DNA of 64,000 nucleotides from Peribacillus simplex NBRC 15720 = DSM 1321 (GCF_002243645.1 NZ_CP017704.1:3428001-3492000), one strand, 5' to 3'. Shown: positions 41,639 to 49,308, counted from the first letter of the stretch. A program made the numbers and translations. The notes: generated by a model not told the origin, from the sequence alone.

Positions 41639-41709
41639 TTGACATGAAACATATCCTAATGTTAGGCTATATTTATCCTATTGTTAGGATAAATAATTAT
41701 AGGATAAAA
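41639..41709 (+). promoter_or_regulatory. Tandem MarR-type operators before doxX
   Basis: A TTGACA (41639) is followed by two adjoining palindromes, ATATCCTA-N4-TAGGCTAT (41651-41670) and the perfect ATTTATCCTA-N4-TAGGATAAAT (41671-41694). A third TATAGGATAA half-site lies at about 41699. The MarR gene of the operon is the natural candidate to bind. The exact -10 could not be fixed. Confidence 0.65.
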
Positions 41710-41744
41710 AATAGTGAAATAAATGGAAAAAGGGGAGAGAAATA

Positions 41745-42101
41745 ATGAGTGTATTGTCAATTATTCTTCAAGTTATATTAGGATTGGGATTCCTAATGTT
41801 TGGATTTATGAAGTTCGGATCAAAGCAAATGGTGGAAGGGTTTAAGCATTATGGGTATCCAGGATGGTTTAGAGTGTTTACAGGTATGGCAGAAGTCGTT
41901 TCAGCGGTATTGGTCATCGCAGGTATTTGGAATGAGAGTTTAGCTGCATGGGGAGGATTATTCATTGTAATAACGATGATTGGTGCCGTTTTTACTCATA
42001 TTAAAATGAAAGATACTGTAAAACAAATGATGATGCCGATCATTTTATTCATTCTTGGATTAGTGGTTCTACTTATAAATTTCGGAGCTTTGCTTGGATA
42101 A
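41745..42101 (+). CDS. DoxX family membrane protein
   Basis: The 118-residue protein has four hydrophobic helices and the DoxX pattern: LGLGFLMFGFMKFGSKQMVEGF, then GYPGWFRVFTGMAEVVSAVLVIAG, a glycine-rich third helix and a C-terminal helix. Proposed roles are in quinone-linked redox or stress membrane complexes. AGGGGAGAG precedes the ATG. It is the first gene of a DoxX-pirin-MarR operon with tandem palindromes in front, which resembles quinone or electrophile stress units. Confidence 0.85.
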   Translation: MSVLSIILQVILGLGFLMFGFMKFGSKQMVEGFKHYGYPGWFRVFTGMAEVVSAVLVIAGIWNESLAAWGGLFIVITMIGAVFTHIKMKDTVKQMMMPIILFILGLVVLLINFGALLG

Positions 42102-42131
42102 ATAGCCAATTGACCTATAGGAGGGTTAAAA

Positions 42132-42899
42132 ATGGAAATTAAAATTATTAAACCAGAAGATCAAGCACACGGGCAGTTTGATGATGGAAAAATAAAAGAG
42201 CAAAAACCGATTGGCTTTTCTGGAGAAGGGTCTCTAATAAATCGACTAGGACCATTATTTTACTGGGCTTGGGGGCATTCTCAAGAACATGCAGAAATTG
42301 GGCTGCACCCACATCAAGGTTTTGAAATCATCACCTATGTGATAAAGGGTAAAGCTTATCATCGGGATACACTTGGTACGGAAAGTGTTGTAGAAGAAGG
42401 GGGAACCCAGCTCATGCAAACAGGCTCCGGTGTGTATCATGCAGAAGCATTAAAAGAACCATCGGAAATCTTTCAAATCTGGTTTGAACCGCATTTAAGT
42501 CAGGCTGTAAAACGTACACCGTCTTATTCACAATACGACTCCAATGATTTTTCTATAACGGATAAAGATGGTGTGAAAATAAAAACATTACTGGGAAATG
42601 ATTCGTCAATGAAAATCGTGACAGATGCTTCGATGTGGGATGTAATCATTCCAAAGGGAACAGTATATACTCATGGCATTTCATCGGATCGTATATTAGC
42701 TGGTTTAGCCATCAGAGGCGATGGAGCATTTTCATTAGACACGAATGAACCCACTCGTGTAGCAGAAAAAGATTTTGCCATCGTTCAATCAGGACAGGGC
42801 GGAGAAGTAACAATTCAAGCATTAGATAAAGACTTTAGAATCTTCCTAATTGAAGTTCCGACTGAAGTTGATTATCCTTTATACAGAAAACCAAAATAA
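42132..42899 (+). CDS. Pirin family protein
   Basis: The 255-residue bicupin matches the pirin family. The N-terminal cupin has the metal-ligand set in GLHPHQGFEIITYVIKGKAYHRD and the TGSGVYHAE segment; the second half is less conserved. Pirins bind iron, and several oxidise quercetin-like flavonoids, though this is not certain for Bacillus members. TAGGAGGG precedes the ATG. The gene lies 30 bases after doxX and 44 before marR, in one unit. Confidence 0.88.
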   Translation: MEIKIIKPEDQAHGQFDDGKIKEQKPIGFSGEGSLINRLGPLFYWAWGHSQEHAEIGLHPHQGFEIITYVIKGKAYHRDTLGTESVVEEGGTQLMQTGSGVYHAEALKEPSEIFQIWFEPHLSQAVKRTPSYSQYDSNDFSITDKDGVKIKTLLGNDSSMKIVTDASMWDVIIPKGTVYTHGISSDRILAGLAIRGDGAFSLDTNEPTRVAEKDFAIVQSGQGGEVTIQALDKDFRIFLIEVPTEVDYPLYRKPK

Positions 42900-42943
42900 C
42901 CAATTGTAATTTCAAAAGTTAGTTGTAATAGGAGGTTCGGTGA

Positions 42944-43387
42944 ATGTATCAAGGAGATGAACAAAGCCAGATTGATCTACGTCTTTTCCGTATCTGGCTT
43001 AAGGCAAGTAAAACTATTTTTGGTCATGTCGTTAAAGATATTGAAAGACACGGGATTAGTTCAGAGAATTTTATGATTCTGGAACTTCTTTATAATAAGG
43101 GACCCCACTCCATTCAAAAAATTAGTGAAAAATTGTCTATTCCAAGTGGGAGCATCACTTACGTTGTGGATAAACTTGAAAAAAAAGAATTCGTTAAAAG
43201 GGAGCCAAGTCCAACAGACCGCCGAGCTTCAAACGTAGTTCTAACTGACAAAGGACAAAGTTTATTTAAAGAAATCTTTCCCCAACACGTTGAAGTCATA
43301 ACTAAAAATTTGTCTTTTATAAGTAATGAGGAAAAAATACAGTTAGCGAATCTACTCAAAAGGCTTGGACTAGGTGCACAGGATTGA
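42944..43387 (+). CDS. MarR family transcriptional regulator
   Basis: The 147-residue protein has the MarR winged helix with dimer helices: ISSENFMILELLYNKGPHSIQKISEKLSI, then PSGSITYVVDKLEKKEFVKREPSPTDRRASNVVLTDKG. It resembles the MhqR-type regulators that respond to quinones. TAGGAGG precedes the ATG. Autoregulation through the tandem TATCCTA palindromes before doxX is likely. A terminator follows about 100 bases later. Confidence 0.9.
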   Translation: MYQGDEQSQIDLRLFRIWLKASKTIFGHVVKDIERHGISSENFMILELLYNKGPHSIQKISEKLSIPSGSITYVVDKLEKKEFVKREPSPTDRRASNVVLTDKGQSLFKEIFPQHVEVITKNLSFISNEEKIQLANLLKRLGLGAQD

Positions 43388-43487
43388 GATAACCAAATAA
43401 ATAAAAACATCACAGAGGAAGAAAAATAAGCGATTGTAAAAAAGCAGAAACGGTGCGTGCACCATCTTCAAACAATACCTTACAAAC

Positions 43488-43516
43488 AAAGACCGTTTAA
43501 TTTCGGTCTTTTTTTT
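43488..43516 (+). terminator. Rho-independent terminator
   Basis: AAAGACCG pairs with CGGTCTTT around an eight-base loop and is followed by a long T run. It ends the DoxX-pirin-MarR unit. A GGTGCGTGCACC palindrome lies 35 bases before it. Confidence 0.85.
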
Positions 43517-43610
43517 GATTAGGCTAAGGTTGAATTTGTAGTTTTTGAAGCGAAGATTTTAAGTTTTGAAAGATTTAATCATTTTATCTGCTCAAGCAAT
43601 TCATACCTAA

Positions 43611-43715
43611 AAAGACTATCATCTGTACATAAGTAAAAAAGAAAAAGAACAATCTGGCCCTTTATTTGAAGAAGAATGGTACCTAAACGATATTAATTTT
43701 AGATTACAAGGGTGA
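43611..43715 (+). pseudogene. C-terminal gene remnant
   Basis: A 34-codon open frame without a start ends at TGA 43713 and has strongly coding composition (DYHLYISKKEKEQSGPLFEE, EWYLNDINFRLQG). It appears to be the tail of a lost gene. No start or ribosome binding site is present. The family is not recognised. Confidence 0.35.
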
Positions 43716-43827
43716 TTAGGAGTTTGAGGTTTTCAAGTATTGTACTATGATAAATTTAAATTATTTGAGTTGGGAAGGGTATGGGACAGTGACCATACTC
43801 TTACAGAATTACCTAAGGAGTGATAAA

Positions 43828-45030
43828 ATGGCACGTGTTTTATTTATTAATGGTGGGTCAGAAGGACATATCAATCCAACTATTGGAGTTGTGCAAGAGC
43901 TTATTTCGCGTGGAGAAGAGGTAGTGTACTTTACGATAGAAGCTTTTCGAGAACGTATTGAGAAGACGGGAGCTACTGTACGAACAATTGACGGTGAAAA
44001 ATTTATAAAAGCTTTTCTCTCAGGTGGAAGAAATTATTTACTCGAAAGAATCAACGGTCTTTTACGTACGGTAGATATCGTCATACCTAGCGTTCTTGAA
44101 CAGATCAAAGGAGAACATTTTGATTACATCATCCATGATTCCATGTTTGGTTGTGGACGTTTACTTGCCCAAATCCTTAAACTTCCCGCAATCAATTCTT
44201 GTACTTCTTTTGCGCAGACAAATGCATCATTCGATAAAATACTGGAACAGCTTTCTAAAGAAATTCCTACAGAAATAGTTAAACCTATATACGATGAATT
44301 TCAAAGACTGACGGTAATGGTGAAGGAAAAATATGATGTGGAGATCCATTCTCCTTACGAAGTTTTTTGTAATCCTGCACCACTTTCAATCGTTTATACA
44401 ACTAGGGAGTTTCAACCTTTTGGAGAAGCATTCGACCAAACTTACAAATTTGTAGGTCCATCCATCTCTTCACGATTAAAACAGGATAACTTTGACCTTG
44501 CTGCTATCAAAGGAAAAAGTCCCATTTACATTTCACTCGGGACAGTTTTTAACCGTGCTGTTGATTTTTATAAGCTTTGTTTTGAAGCATTTGGAAATAG
44601 CAATCACACGGTTGTAATGTCGATCGGTCAACAAACCCCACTAATTGATTTAGGAGAGATCCCCCAAAACTTCATTGTAAAAAAATATGTTCCACAAACG
44701 GAAGTGCTAAAATACACCAAATTATTTATCACACATGGTGGAATGAATAGTACCAATGAGGGTCTCTACTACGGGGTTCCGCTAATTGTAATCCCACAAA
44801 GCGCGGATCAACCGATTATTGCTCACCAAGTTGCCAATATCGGAGCCGGTATTAGATTACAAATGCAAAGCTTGACTACAAATCAACTACGTGAGGCCGC
44901 AGATCATGTGTTAAACGACCCATCTTTCCATAAAGCTGTTTCAAATATAAGGGAATCCTTTCAAAAATCGGGTGGATATCACCAAGCGGTTGATGAGATT
45001 TTTGAATTTAAAAGTCGATATGATATCTAA
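43828..45030 (+). CDS. Macrolide-type family 1 glycosyltransferase
   Basis: The 400-residue enzyme is a GT-B glycosyltransferase of the MGT/YjiC group, which transfers glucose from UDP-glucose to macrolides, flavonoids and similar acceptors. The N-terminal acceptor domain starts ARVLFINGGSEGHINPTIG, and the donor site is THGGMNSTNEGLYYGVPLIV then PQSADQ near residue 305. The frame extends 27 codons upstream, but AAGGAGTG lies seven bases before the ATG at 43828. A small GTATGG / CCATAC hairpin lies in that leader. Inactivation of macrolide antibiotics is a plausible role. Confidence 0.9.
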   Translation: MARVLFINGGSEGHINPTIGVVQELISRGEEVVYFTIEAFRERIEKTGATVRTIDGEKFIKAFLSGGRNYLLERINGLLRTVDIVIPSVLEQIKGEHFDYIIHDSMFGCGRLLAQILKLPAINSCTSFAQTNASFDKILEQLSKEIPTEIVKPIYDEFQRLTVMVKEKYDVEIHSPYEVFCNPAPLSIVYTTREFQPFGEAFDQTYKFVGPSISSRLKQDNFDLAAIKGKSPIYISLGTVFNRAVDFYKLCFEAFGNSNHTVVMSIGQQTPLIDLGEIPQNFIVKKYVPQTEVLKYTKLFITHGGMNSTNEGLYYGVPLIVIPQSADQPIIAHQVANIGAGIRLQMQSLTTNQLREAADHVLNDPSFHKAVSNIRESFQKSGGYHQAVDEIFEFKSRYDI

Positions 45031-45039
45031 ATATTAAAA

Positions 45040-45070
45040 TTTATCAGCTGCCATTATCGGTGGCTGATAA
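45040..45070 (+). terminator. Possible terminator hairpin
   Basis: TTTATCAGCTGCC pairs imperfectly with GGTGGCTGATAAA ten bases after the glycosyltransferase stop. No good T tract follows, so the call is moderate. Confidence 0.5.
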
Positions 45071-45133
45071 AAGGTTTTGAAAAACATCAACCGAGAATGG
45101 TTCAAAAGATATTACGTCAGGGATAATTTAAAC

Positions 45134-45230
45134 CTTGTTAAACTAACAGATGCTTTAGCTGATGATCGGAGCTGTCTATAAGGCAGCTTTTTCTTTATGC
45201 AACTAACTGGGCAGGATAGTTCCATAAGGA
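45134..45230 (+). repeat. Dispersed box-hairpin-box repeat (full copy)
   Basis: Left box GTTAAACTAACAGATGCTTTAG, hairpin GGAGCTGTCTATAAGGCAGC with TTTTTC, and right box GCAACTAACTGGGCAGGATAG. The outer ends CCTTGTTAAACTAAC and GATAGTTCCATAAGG form a 15-base imperfect inverted repeat. Confidence 0.85.
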
Positions 45231-45276
45231 ATACTAATATTAGATCTAACGAGGAACTTATTTTAAGGAGGAAAAC

Positions 45277-45360
45277 ATGAGCTTAGAGCATGATTTTTAC
45301 CTTATTTCTAAGACAACTGATTTAAAAGTCAGTTCTATAAAAAAACGAAAAAATCTCTAA
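45277..45360 (+). CDS. 27-residue peptide ORF with strong ribosome binding site
   Basis: AAGGAGG lies six bases before an ATG, the frame runs 27 codons (SLEHDFYLISKTTDLKVSSI then KKRKNL), and its stop is inside a terminator hairpin. All parts of an expressed unit are present. The product has no membrane helix. It may be a true small protein or the start of a gene whose body was deleted. Confidence 0.45.
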   Translation: MSLEHDFYLISKTTDLKVSSIKKRKNL

Positions 45361-45382
45361 TCTAATCTTTTAGAGATTTTTT
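45348..45382 (+). terminator. Rho-independent terminator
   Basis: AAAAATCTCTAA pairs with TTAGAGATTTTT around a nine-base loop and ends in T6. It overlaps the stop of the 27-codon ORF. From 45383 to 45517 only a 13-codon frame with TAGGAGTG upstream (45451) is seen. Confidence 0.85.
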
Positions 45383-45517
45383 AAATGCAAAAACACAACT
45401 TTTATTTAGTTAATAAGTCTAAGTGATAAAGTGTAGGAGTGATTCAATTAATGCCTTCTTTAGTTGAACAAGCTTCTAATAACTGTCCTTAAATTAAATC
45501 ACTTGTACTCCAATTAT

Positions 45518-46399
45518 TTATTTGTTATTTCTTTGCTGTAGTAAAAATAATGCTAGACCAATTAAGATGAGTGCGATTCCTATACCTTGTTGTAAAGAAA
45601 TGACCTCATCCAAAATGAAATATGCGAGTATACAAGTTCCGATCGTCTCTCCTAATATGCTCATTGAAATAACTGAGGTACTTAGCCATTTCAACAACCA
45701 ATTAAAAACCGTTTGCCCTAATATCGTTGCAATAAACGCTAATCCAATAAAGGACAACCATGTTTGTTTGGAATAATTGACGAAAGAAGTTTGCTGGCTG
45801 AAAACAAAAATACTTAAAAATAGTGCGCTACTGGTATAACCGATGATTGAATAAGGGATAAGAGATAATCTTTTACGAACATGCTGGCCAATGAAGAAGT
45901 AGGCCGTTATAACACCTGCTGCAATAAAAGCAAGTATATCGCCAAATAATGCCTGACCACTAATTTGAAAATCTTGCCATCCAATGACAATACTTCCTGC
46001 AATCGCTACGAGACAGCCCATTATAGCGCCTTTACTGAAGTGCTCTTTGAATAGAAAGTAACCGCCAACCATCGAAAAAAGTGGTTGTAATGTGACGATG
46101 ACAGTCGAACTTGCTACTGATGTGTAATTTAATGATTCAAACCACAATAAATAATGTGCTGCCAGAAATAAACCTGAGAGTAATCCAAGTCCCCATTGTT
46201 TTTTTGACAACGAACGTATTTCTTTACGGTTCTTTTTATTTACTAATAAAAATGGCAAAAGCATTACTGCTGTAAAAAGCATCCGATAAAATGCTGTAAT
46301 TGTCGCAGGTGCATCTGCTAATTTCACCAAGATTGCTGAAGTAGACAATGCAAATACGCCCAAAAATAAGATCGTGTAAGAAATAAGTGGTGACTTCAA
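45518..46399 (-). CDS. EamA / DMT family transporter
   Basis: The 293-residue protein has ten membrane helices in two EamA repeats (about 8-140 and 152-285), the drug/metabolite transporter layout. Typical parts are ALSTSAILVKLADAPATITAFYRMLF, the WFESLNYTSVASSTVIVTLQPLFSMVGGYFLFKEHFS segment and its counterpart SVISMSILGETIGTCILAYFILDE. It probably exports an amino acid or other metabolite. It is divergent from an XRE-cupin regulator gene 167 bases away, which likely controls it. Confidence 0.88.
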   Translation of the reverse strand: MKSPLISYTILFLGVFALSTSAILVKLADAPATITAFYRMLFTAVMLLPFLLVNKKNRKEIRSLSKKQWGLGLLSGLFLAAHYLLWFESLNYTSVASSTVIVTLQPLFSMVGGYFLFKEHFSKGAIMGCLVAIAGSIVIGWQDFQISGQALFGDILAFIAAGVITAYFFIGQHVRKRLSLIPYSIIGYTSSALFLSIFVFSQQTSFVNYSKQTWLSFIGLAFIATILGQTVFNWLLKWLSTSVISMSILGETIGTCILAYFILDEVISLQQGIGIALILIGLALFLLQQRNNK

Positions 46400-46565
46400 T
46401 ACTGTTCCCCCTTGACGTTTGTTTACTATAATAAAAATAATATATTATAATGTACAAATGTAAGTATAAAATATTTATGTTATTGGAAAAAGAATTATTT
46501 CTCCATGTTTAGAATGTCAGCACAAAAGACATCAAACATACATTATTTTAAAAGGGGCATATGCC

Positions 46566-47126
46566 ATGAAAAATCATCGCTTAGGACAAACAGTATTAAA
46601 CTATCGTAAGAAGAATGGTATGACAATTCGTGAGTTTGCTGATTATGCTGGAATTAGCACATCACTTATTAGCCAAATTGAAAGAGGACAAGGGAATCCG
46701 TCGTTAAGTGTACTAGAGTTAATTGCAAAAGCACTAAACGTGCCACTATTTACTCTGTTTGTTAATGAAATTGATACAGATTCCCTCATTTCCAGAAAGC
46801 AAGATCGAAAGAAAGTATATCGAGAAAATAGTGATCATATTGTATATGATGTATTAACACCAGATTTTATGAAAGCACATATTGAACTCTTAATGATGGA
46901 TTTGAATGCACATTCTACTACTACTGAGAGTCATTACTCACATGACAATAAAGAAGAGATTGCTGTGGTTATGAAAGGTCAAGCATATGTTGAACTGGAA
47001 GGAACCGAATATTTTTTAGATGAAGGAGATGTCGTACGTATTCCACCAAATGTTAAACACCGATTTTTGAACAAGAGTGATGAACCTAATCATATTTTAT
47101 TCGTACTAACCCCATCATTAGTTTAA
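46566..47126 (+). CDS. XRE-cupin transcriptional regulator
   Basis: The 186-residue protein joins an N-terminal HTH_3 (LGQTVLNYRKKNGMTIREFA, GISTSLISQIERGQGNPSLSVLELIAKAL) to a C-terminal cupin_2 domain (KEEIAVVMKGQAYVELEGTE, LDEGDVVRIPPNVKHRF). Proteins of this layout sense a small metabolite and control a nearby transporter or catabolic gene. The divergent EamA exporter is the likely target. AAAAGGGG precedes the ATG. Confidence 0.9.
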   Translation: MKNHRLGQTVLNYRKKNGMTIREFADYAGISTSLISQIERGQGNPSLSVLELIAKALNVPLFTLFVNEIDTDSLISRKQDRKKVYRENSDHIVYDVLTPDFMKAHIELLMMDLNAHSTTTESHYSHDNKEEIAVVMKGQAYVELEGTEYFLDEGDVVRIPPNVKHRFLNKSDEPNHILFVLTPSLV

Positions 47127-47261
47127 CACCTAAAACTTGGTAAATAGTATTAATCGGGCAGTGTGAATTTGTTAATTACTATAAATATTCCAGGATAAAT
47201 TCTATCTTCTCTTTTCGCAATATTAGTTTTGTTTTTACTAATAAAACTAGTGCAATCTATT

Positions 47262-47287
47262 AGACGGTAAAACCGTCTTTTTTTATG
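47262..47287 (+). terminator. Rho-independent terminator
   Basis: GACGGT pairs with ACCGTC around AAA and is followed by T7. A decayed dispersed-repeat right box (CACTATCGGGGGAGATTAGC) follows at about 47289-47311. Confidence 0.8.
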
Positions 47288-47288
47288 T

Positions 47289-47311
47289 CACTATCGGGGG
47301 AGATTAGCTGA
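47289..47311 (+). repeat. Dispersed repeat, decayed solo right box
   Basis: CACTATCGGGGGAGATTAGC then TGAAG matches the right box at most positions. The preceding terminator here is a different hairpin. Confidence 0.45.
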
Positions 47312-47390
47312 AGAGCGGTGACATATAAAGGTATTGTCCTTTTTACATAGAATATTTTAAGAATAGCAGGTGAATAAATGGGGGACATAT

Positions 47391-48026
47391 ATGGAAATTT
47401 GTTTTATCGGTGGCGGAAATCACAATAATAATGAATTAGGTGAAGTGTTTCTGGAACTTTCAAAAATGATTAAACCTGAAGCTAAGATTTTAATAATCCC
47501 TTTTGCTACTGACAATTCCAGGTATGAAAGTTGGATGGCAAGTATCAAACAAGCTTTTTCAATAATGGATAATGTAAGCGTTGAATTATTAAACGAAGAC
47601 CTTTCGGACAAAGAAATGAAAAGGTCTATAAAAGAACATGATATTTTGTACTTTATTGGTGGAAAGCCAGAAAGGTTAATTCATGTAGTAGAGGAAAAAG
47701 GACTTGCTCCAATTATTAAAGACTTTCAAGGTTTAATCATTGGATATAGTGCGGGTTCATTAGCTTTCTGTAATGATTGCATAATAACAAAAGATAAAGA
47801 CTATCCAGAAACGATAATGATCAAGGGCTTAGGATTAGTTGGGTTTAGCGTTGAGGTCCATTACGAGGATAATATAGATGGAGAATTAATTCCCCTATCA
47901 AATGAACGAAAAGTATATGCAATACCAAATGGAAGTGCAATTTTCTCCAAAAACGGGGAACTATTTAAAGTGGTAAATGATATTTATTCCTTTCAAAATA
48001 TGAGAAAGGAAATAGTGAATTCCTAA
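47391..48026 (+). CDS. Peptidase E-like (S51) type 1 glutamine amidotransferase fold protein
   Basis: The 211-residue protein has the S51 fold: an N-terminal CFIGGGNHNN, the ILYFIGGKPERLI strand-turn, and the nucleophile elbow GYSAGS with Ser120. Peptidase E hydrolyses dipeptides with N-terminal Asp. A later VEVHYED may supply the His. The frame opens earlier at GTG 47370, but GGGGGA lies six bases before the ATG at 47391. Substrate specificity is not known for this subgroup. Confidence 0.82.
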   Translation: MEICFIGGGNHNNNELGEVFLELSKMIKPEAKILIIPFATDNSRYESWMASIKQAFSIMDNVSVELLNEDLSDKEMKRSIKEHDILYFIGGKPERLIHVVEEKGLAPIIKDFQGLIIGYSAGSLAFCNDCIITKDKDYPETIMIKGLGLVGFSVEVHYEDNIDGELIPLSNERKVYAIPNGSAIFSKNGELFKVVNDIYSFQNMRKEIVNS

Positions 48027-48070
48027 GTCATAAAGAACCAACAGATGCTTACTCCCCAATTGGAGCAAGG

Positions 48071-48382
48071 GTGGCGGCGCAGATGAAGATAAATTTAATG
48101 ATCTTTATTTCATCGGCAATAGAACAAGAAAAGAGTATATCAATGATGAAAACATTTGAATATGATATTCGTCCTGTTAAAGGGGATATAATGGATGATC
48201 CAGGATTTCATAATGGATATGAAGTTGTAAAGGTTTCGATCAATTATGCTTCGAATGAATGTTTTGTTTCGCTGCACCCGCTTGCGAGCGAAATTGAGGA
48301 AATCAAGATGGAAACTTATATAGAGAAACTGGAAGCACACAGTTGGCATGTTGTCTCAAAAGAAGAATTGAATAGTATGTAA
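48071..48382 (+). CDS. Hypothetical protein (start uncertain)
   Basis: The frame gives up to 103 residues, with GTG at 48071 (GGAG five bases upstream) or later ATG codons at 48083 and 48143. The central part (YDIRPVKGDIMDDPGFHNGY, EVVKVSINYASNECFVSLHP) looks like a small beta-rich domain. No family is recognised. Just upstream, AACCAACAGATGCTTACTC resembles a decayed left box of the dispersed repeat, so the 5' end may have been altered. Confidence 0.45.
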   Translation: MAAQMKINLMIFISSAIEQEKSISMMKTFEYDIRPVKGDIMDDPGFHNGYEVVKVSINYASNECFVSLHPLASEIEEIKMETYIEKLEAHSWHVVSKEELNSM

Positions 48383-48420
48383 AAAGGTAAATCCATAAAA
48401 TGACGTAAGGAGTAATGTAA

Positions 48421-48918
48421 ATGGAAAAAAATTCAACAACCACTTTAAAGATGACAAGGAATTTTGATGTAGTGCCTGAAAGGGTTTTTGAAGCTTGGTT
48501 GAACCCAGAGATGATGAGAAAATGGTTTTTTACATTGGAAGGGACAAACAAGGTGACACAAAATGAACCTCAAGTGGGAGGTACTTGGGAAATTATTGAC
48601 CATCGCGATGGAAAAGATTATCGGGCGATAGGGGAGTATCTTGAAATGGACCCTCCCAATAAATTAGTGTTCACTTTTAAAATGCCGCAATTCAGTGAAT
48701 CAGAAGATACAATTACAGTTGAGCTGAAAGAACTTCAACGGGGCTGTGAAATGACATTTTATCAAAACATCATTGTTCCTCATGAAGAAAATTGGACAGA
48801 ATCCGATATCGAAAAAGCTCTTGGGGAGTATCACGATGGATCTGAACATGGCTGGAATTTAATGTTTATGGGACTGAAGGAATTGGTTGAAACTGGGCAG
48901 GTTAGCTATAAAGGCTAA
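48421..48918 (+). CDS. SRPBCC / AHSA1 family protein
   Basis: The 165-residue START-like protein has the AHSA1 pattern: KMTRNFDVVPERVFEAWLNPEMMRKWFF, then PQVGGTWEIIDHRDGKDYRAIGEYLEMDPPNKLVFTF and the C-terminal GSEHGWNLMFMGLKELVE helix. It probably binds a small hydrophobic ligand. AAGGAG precedes the ATG by nine bases. The last codons coincide with a sequence (GGGCAGGTTAGCTATAAAGG) close to the right box of the dispersed repeat. Confidence 0.85.
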   Translation: MEKNSTTTLKMTRNFDVVPERVFEAWLNPEMMRKWFFTLEGTNKVTQNEPQVGGTWEIIDHRDGKDYRAIGEYLEMDPPNKLVFTFKMPQFSESEDTITVELKELQRGCEMTFYQNIIVPHEENWTESDIEKALGEYHDGSEHGWNLMFMGLKELVETGQVSYKG

Positions 48919-49035
48919 TAGTCGTTGGCCACAGTTTTTAGACTAAAGGGAATCGGAATGGTATCCCGAACCCTGAAGACTTGGTTATACTACATGATTT
49001 TTTTACTGTTTTATATGAGATGAAACCCTAAATAG

Positions 49036-49210
49036 ATCGAAGAAATTTGCGACACTCCTGCCGAATAACTGGCTAGCCGAGACCCCACAGGCGCTTGCGC
49101 CGAGGAGGCTTGGCAGACAGTCGGCGGAAAGAGAGCGGATTTCTGAAATCAGCTGGAATGTTTTTCAAAACTGTAGAAATTCAATTACCGAGTTTGTATA
49201 CAGTCAGAGA
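49036..49210 (+). repeat. GC-rich interspersed repeat, copy 2 (diverged)
   Basis: The block GCGACACTCCTGCCG, GAGACCCCACAGGCGCTTGC, GCCGAGGAGGCTTGGC and GGCGGAAAGAGAGCGGATTT matches copy 1 in order and spacing. A decayed version of the CTGTAGA / TCTACAG hairpin follows (49171-49204). Short direct repeats (CTAATAGTCRTTRGCCA, 48917 and 49211) lie on both sides. Confidence 0.7.
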
Positions 49211-49229
49211 CTAATAGTCATTAGCCAAT

Positions 49230-49262
49230 GAAAAGCTCTCCAAATTAACTGGAGGGCTTTTC
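49230..49262 (+). terminator. Rho-independent terminator
   Basis: AAAAGCTCTCCA pairs with TGGAGGGCTTTT around a seven-base loop, with one G-T pair. It has A and T runs on both sides. Confidence 0.75.
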
Positions 49263-49280
49263 GGAATGTATTTTTATATA

Positions 49281-49308
49281 TTGACAATTCCTTTTCAATT
49301 GGTAATAT
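49281..49308 (+). promoter_or_regulatory. Promoter of the leader ORF and EamA gene
   Basis: TTGACA is followed after 16 bases by TAATAT, about 50 bases before the leader ATG. Confidence 0.55.

Noticed and set aside
43747..43827. N-terminal extension of the glycosyltransferase
   Set aside because: A clear ribosome binding site lies before the ATG at 43828, the family begins at that residue, and the extension has no similarity to relatives.
2652..47311. Classical integron with attC sites
   Set aside because: The repeats share gross traits with attC sites (TAAC...GTTA boxes, common orientation, stop-proximal position), but no tyrosine integrase, attI or typical core site is seen in the window, so only a cassette-like resemblance is claimed.
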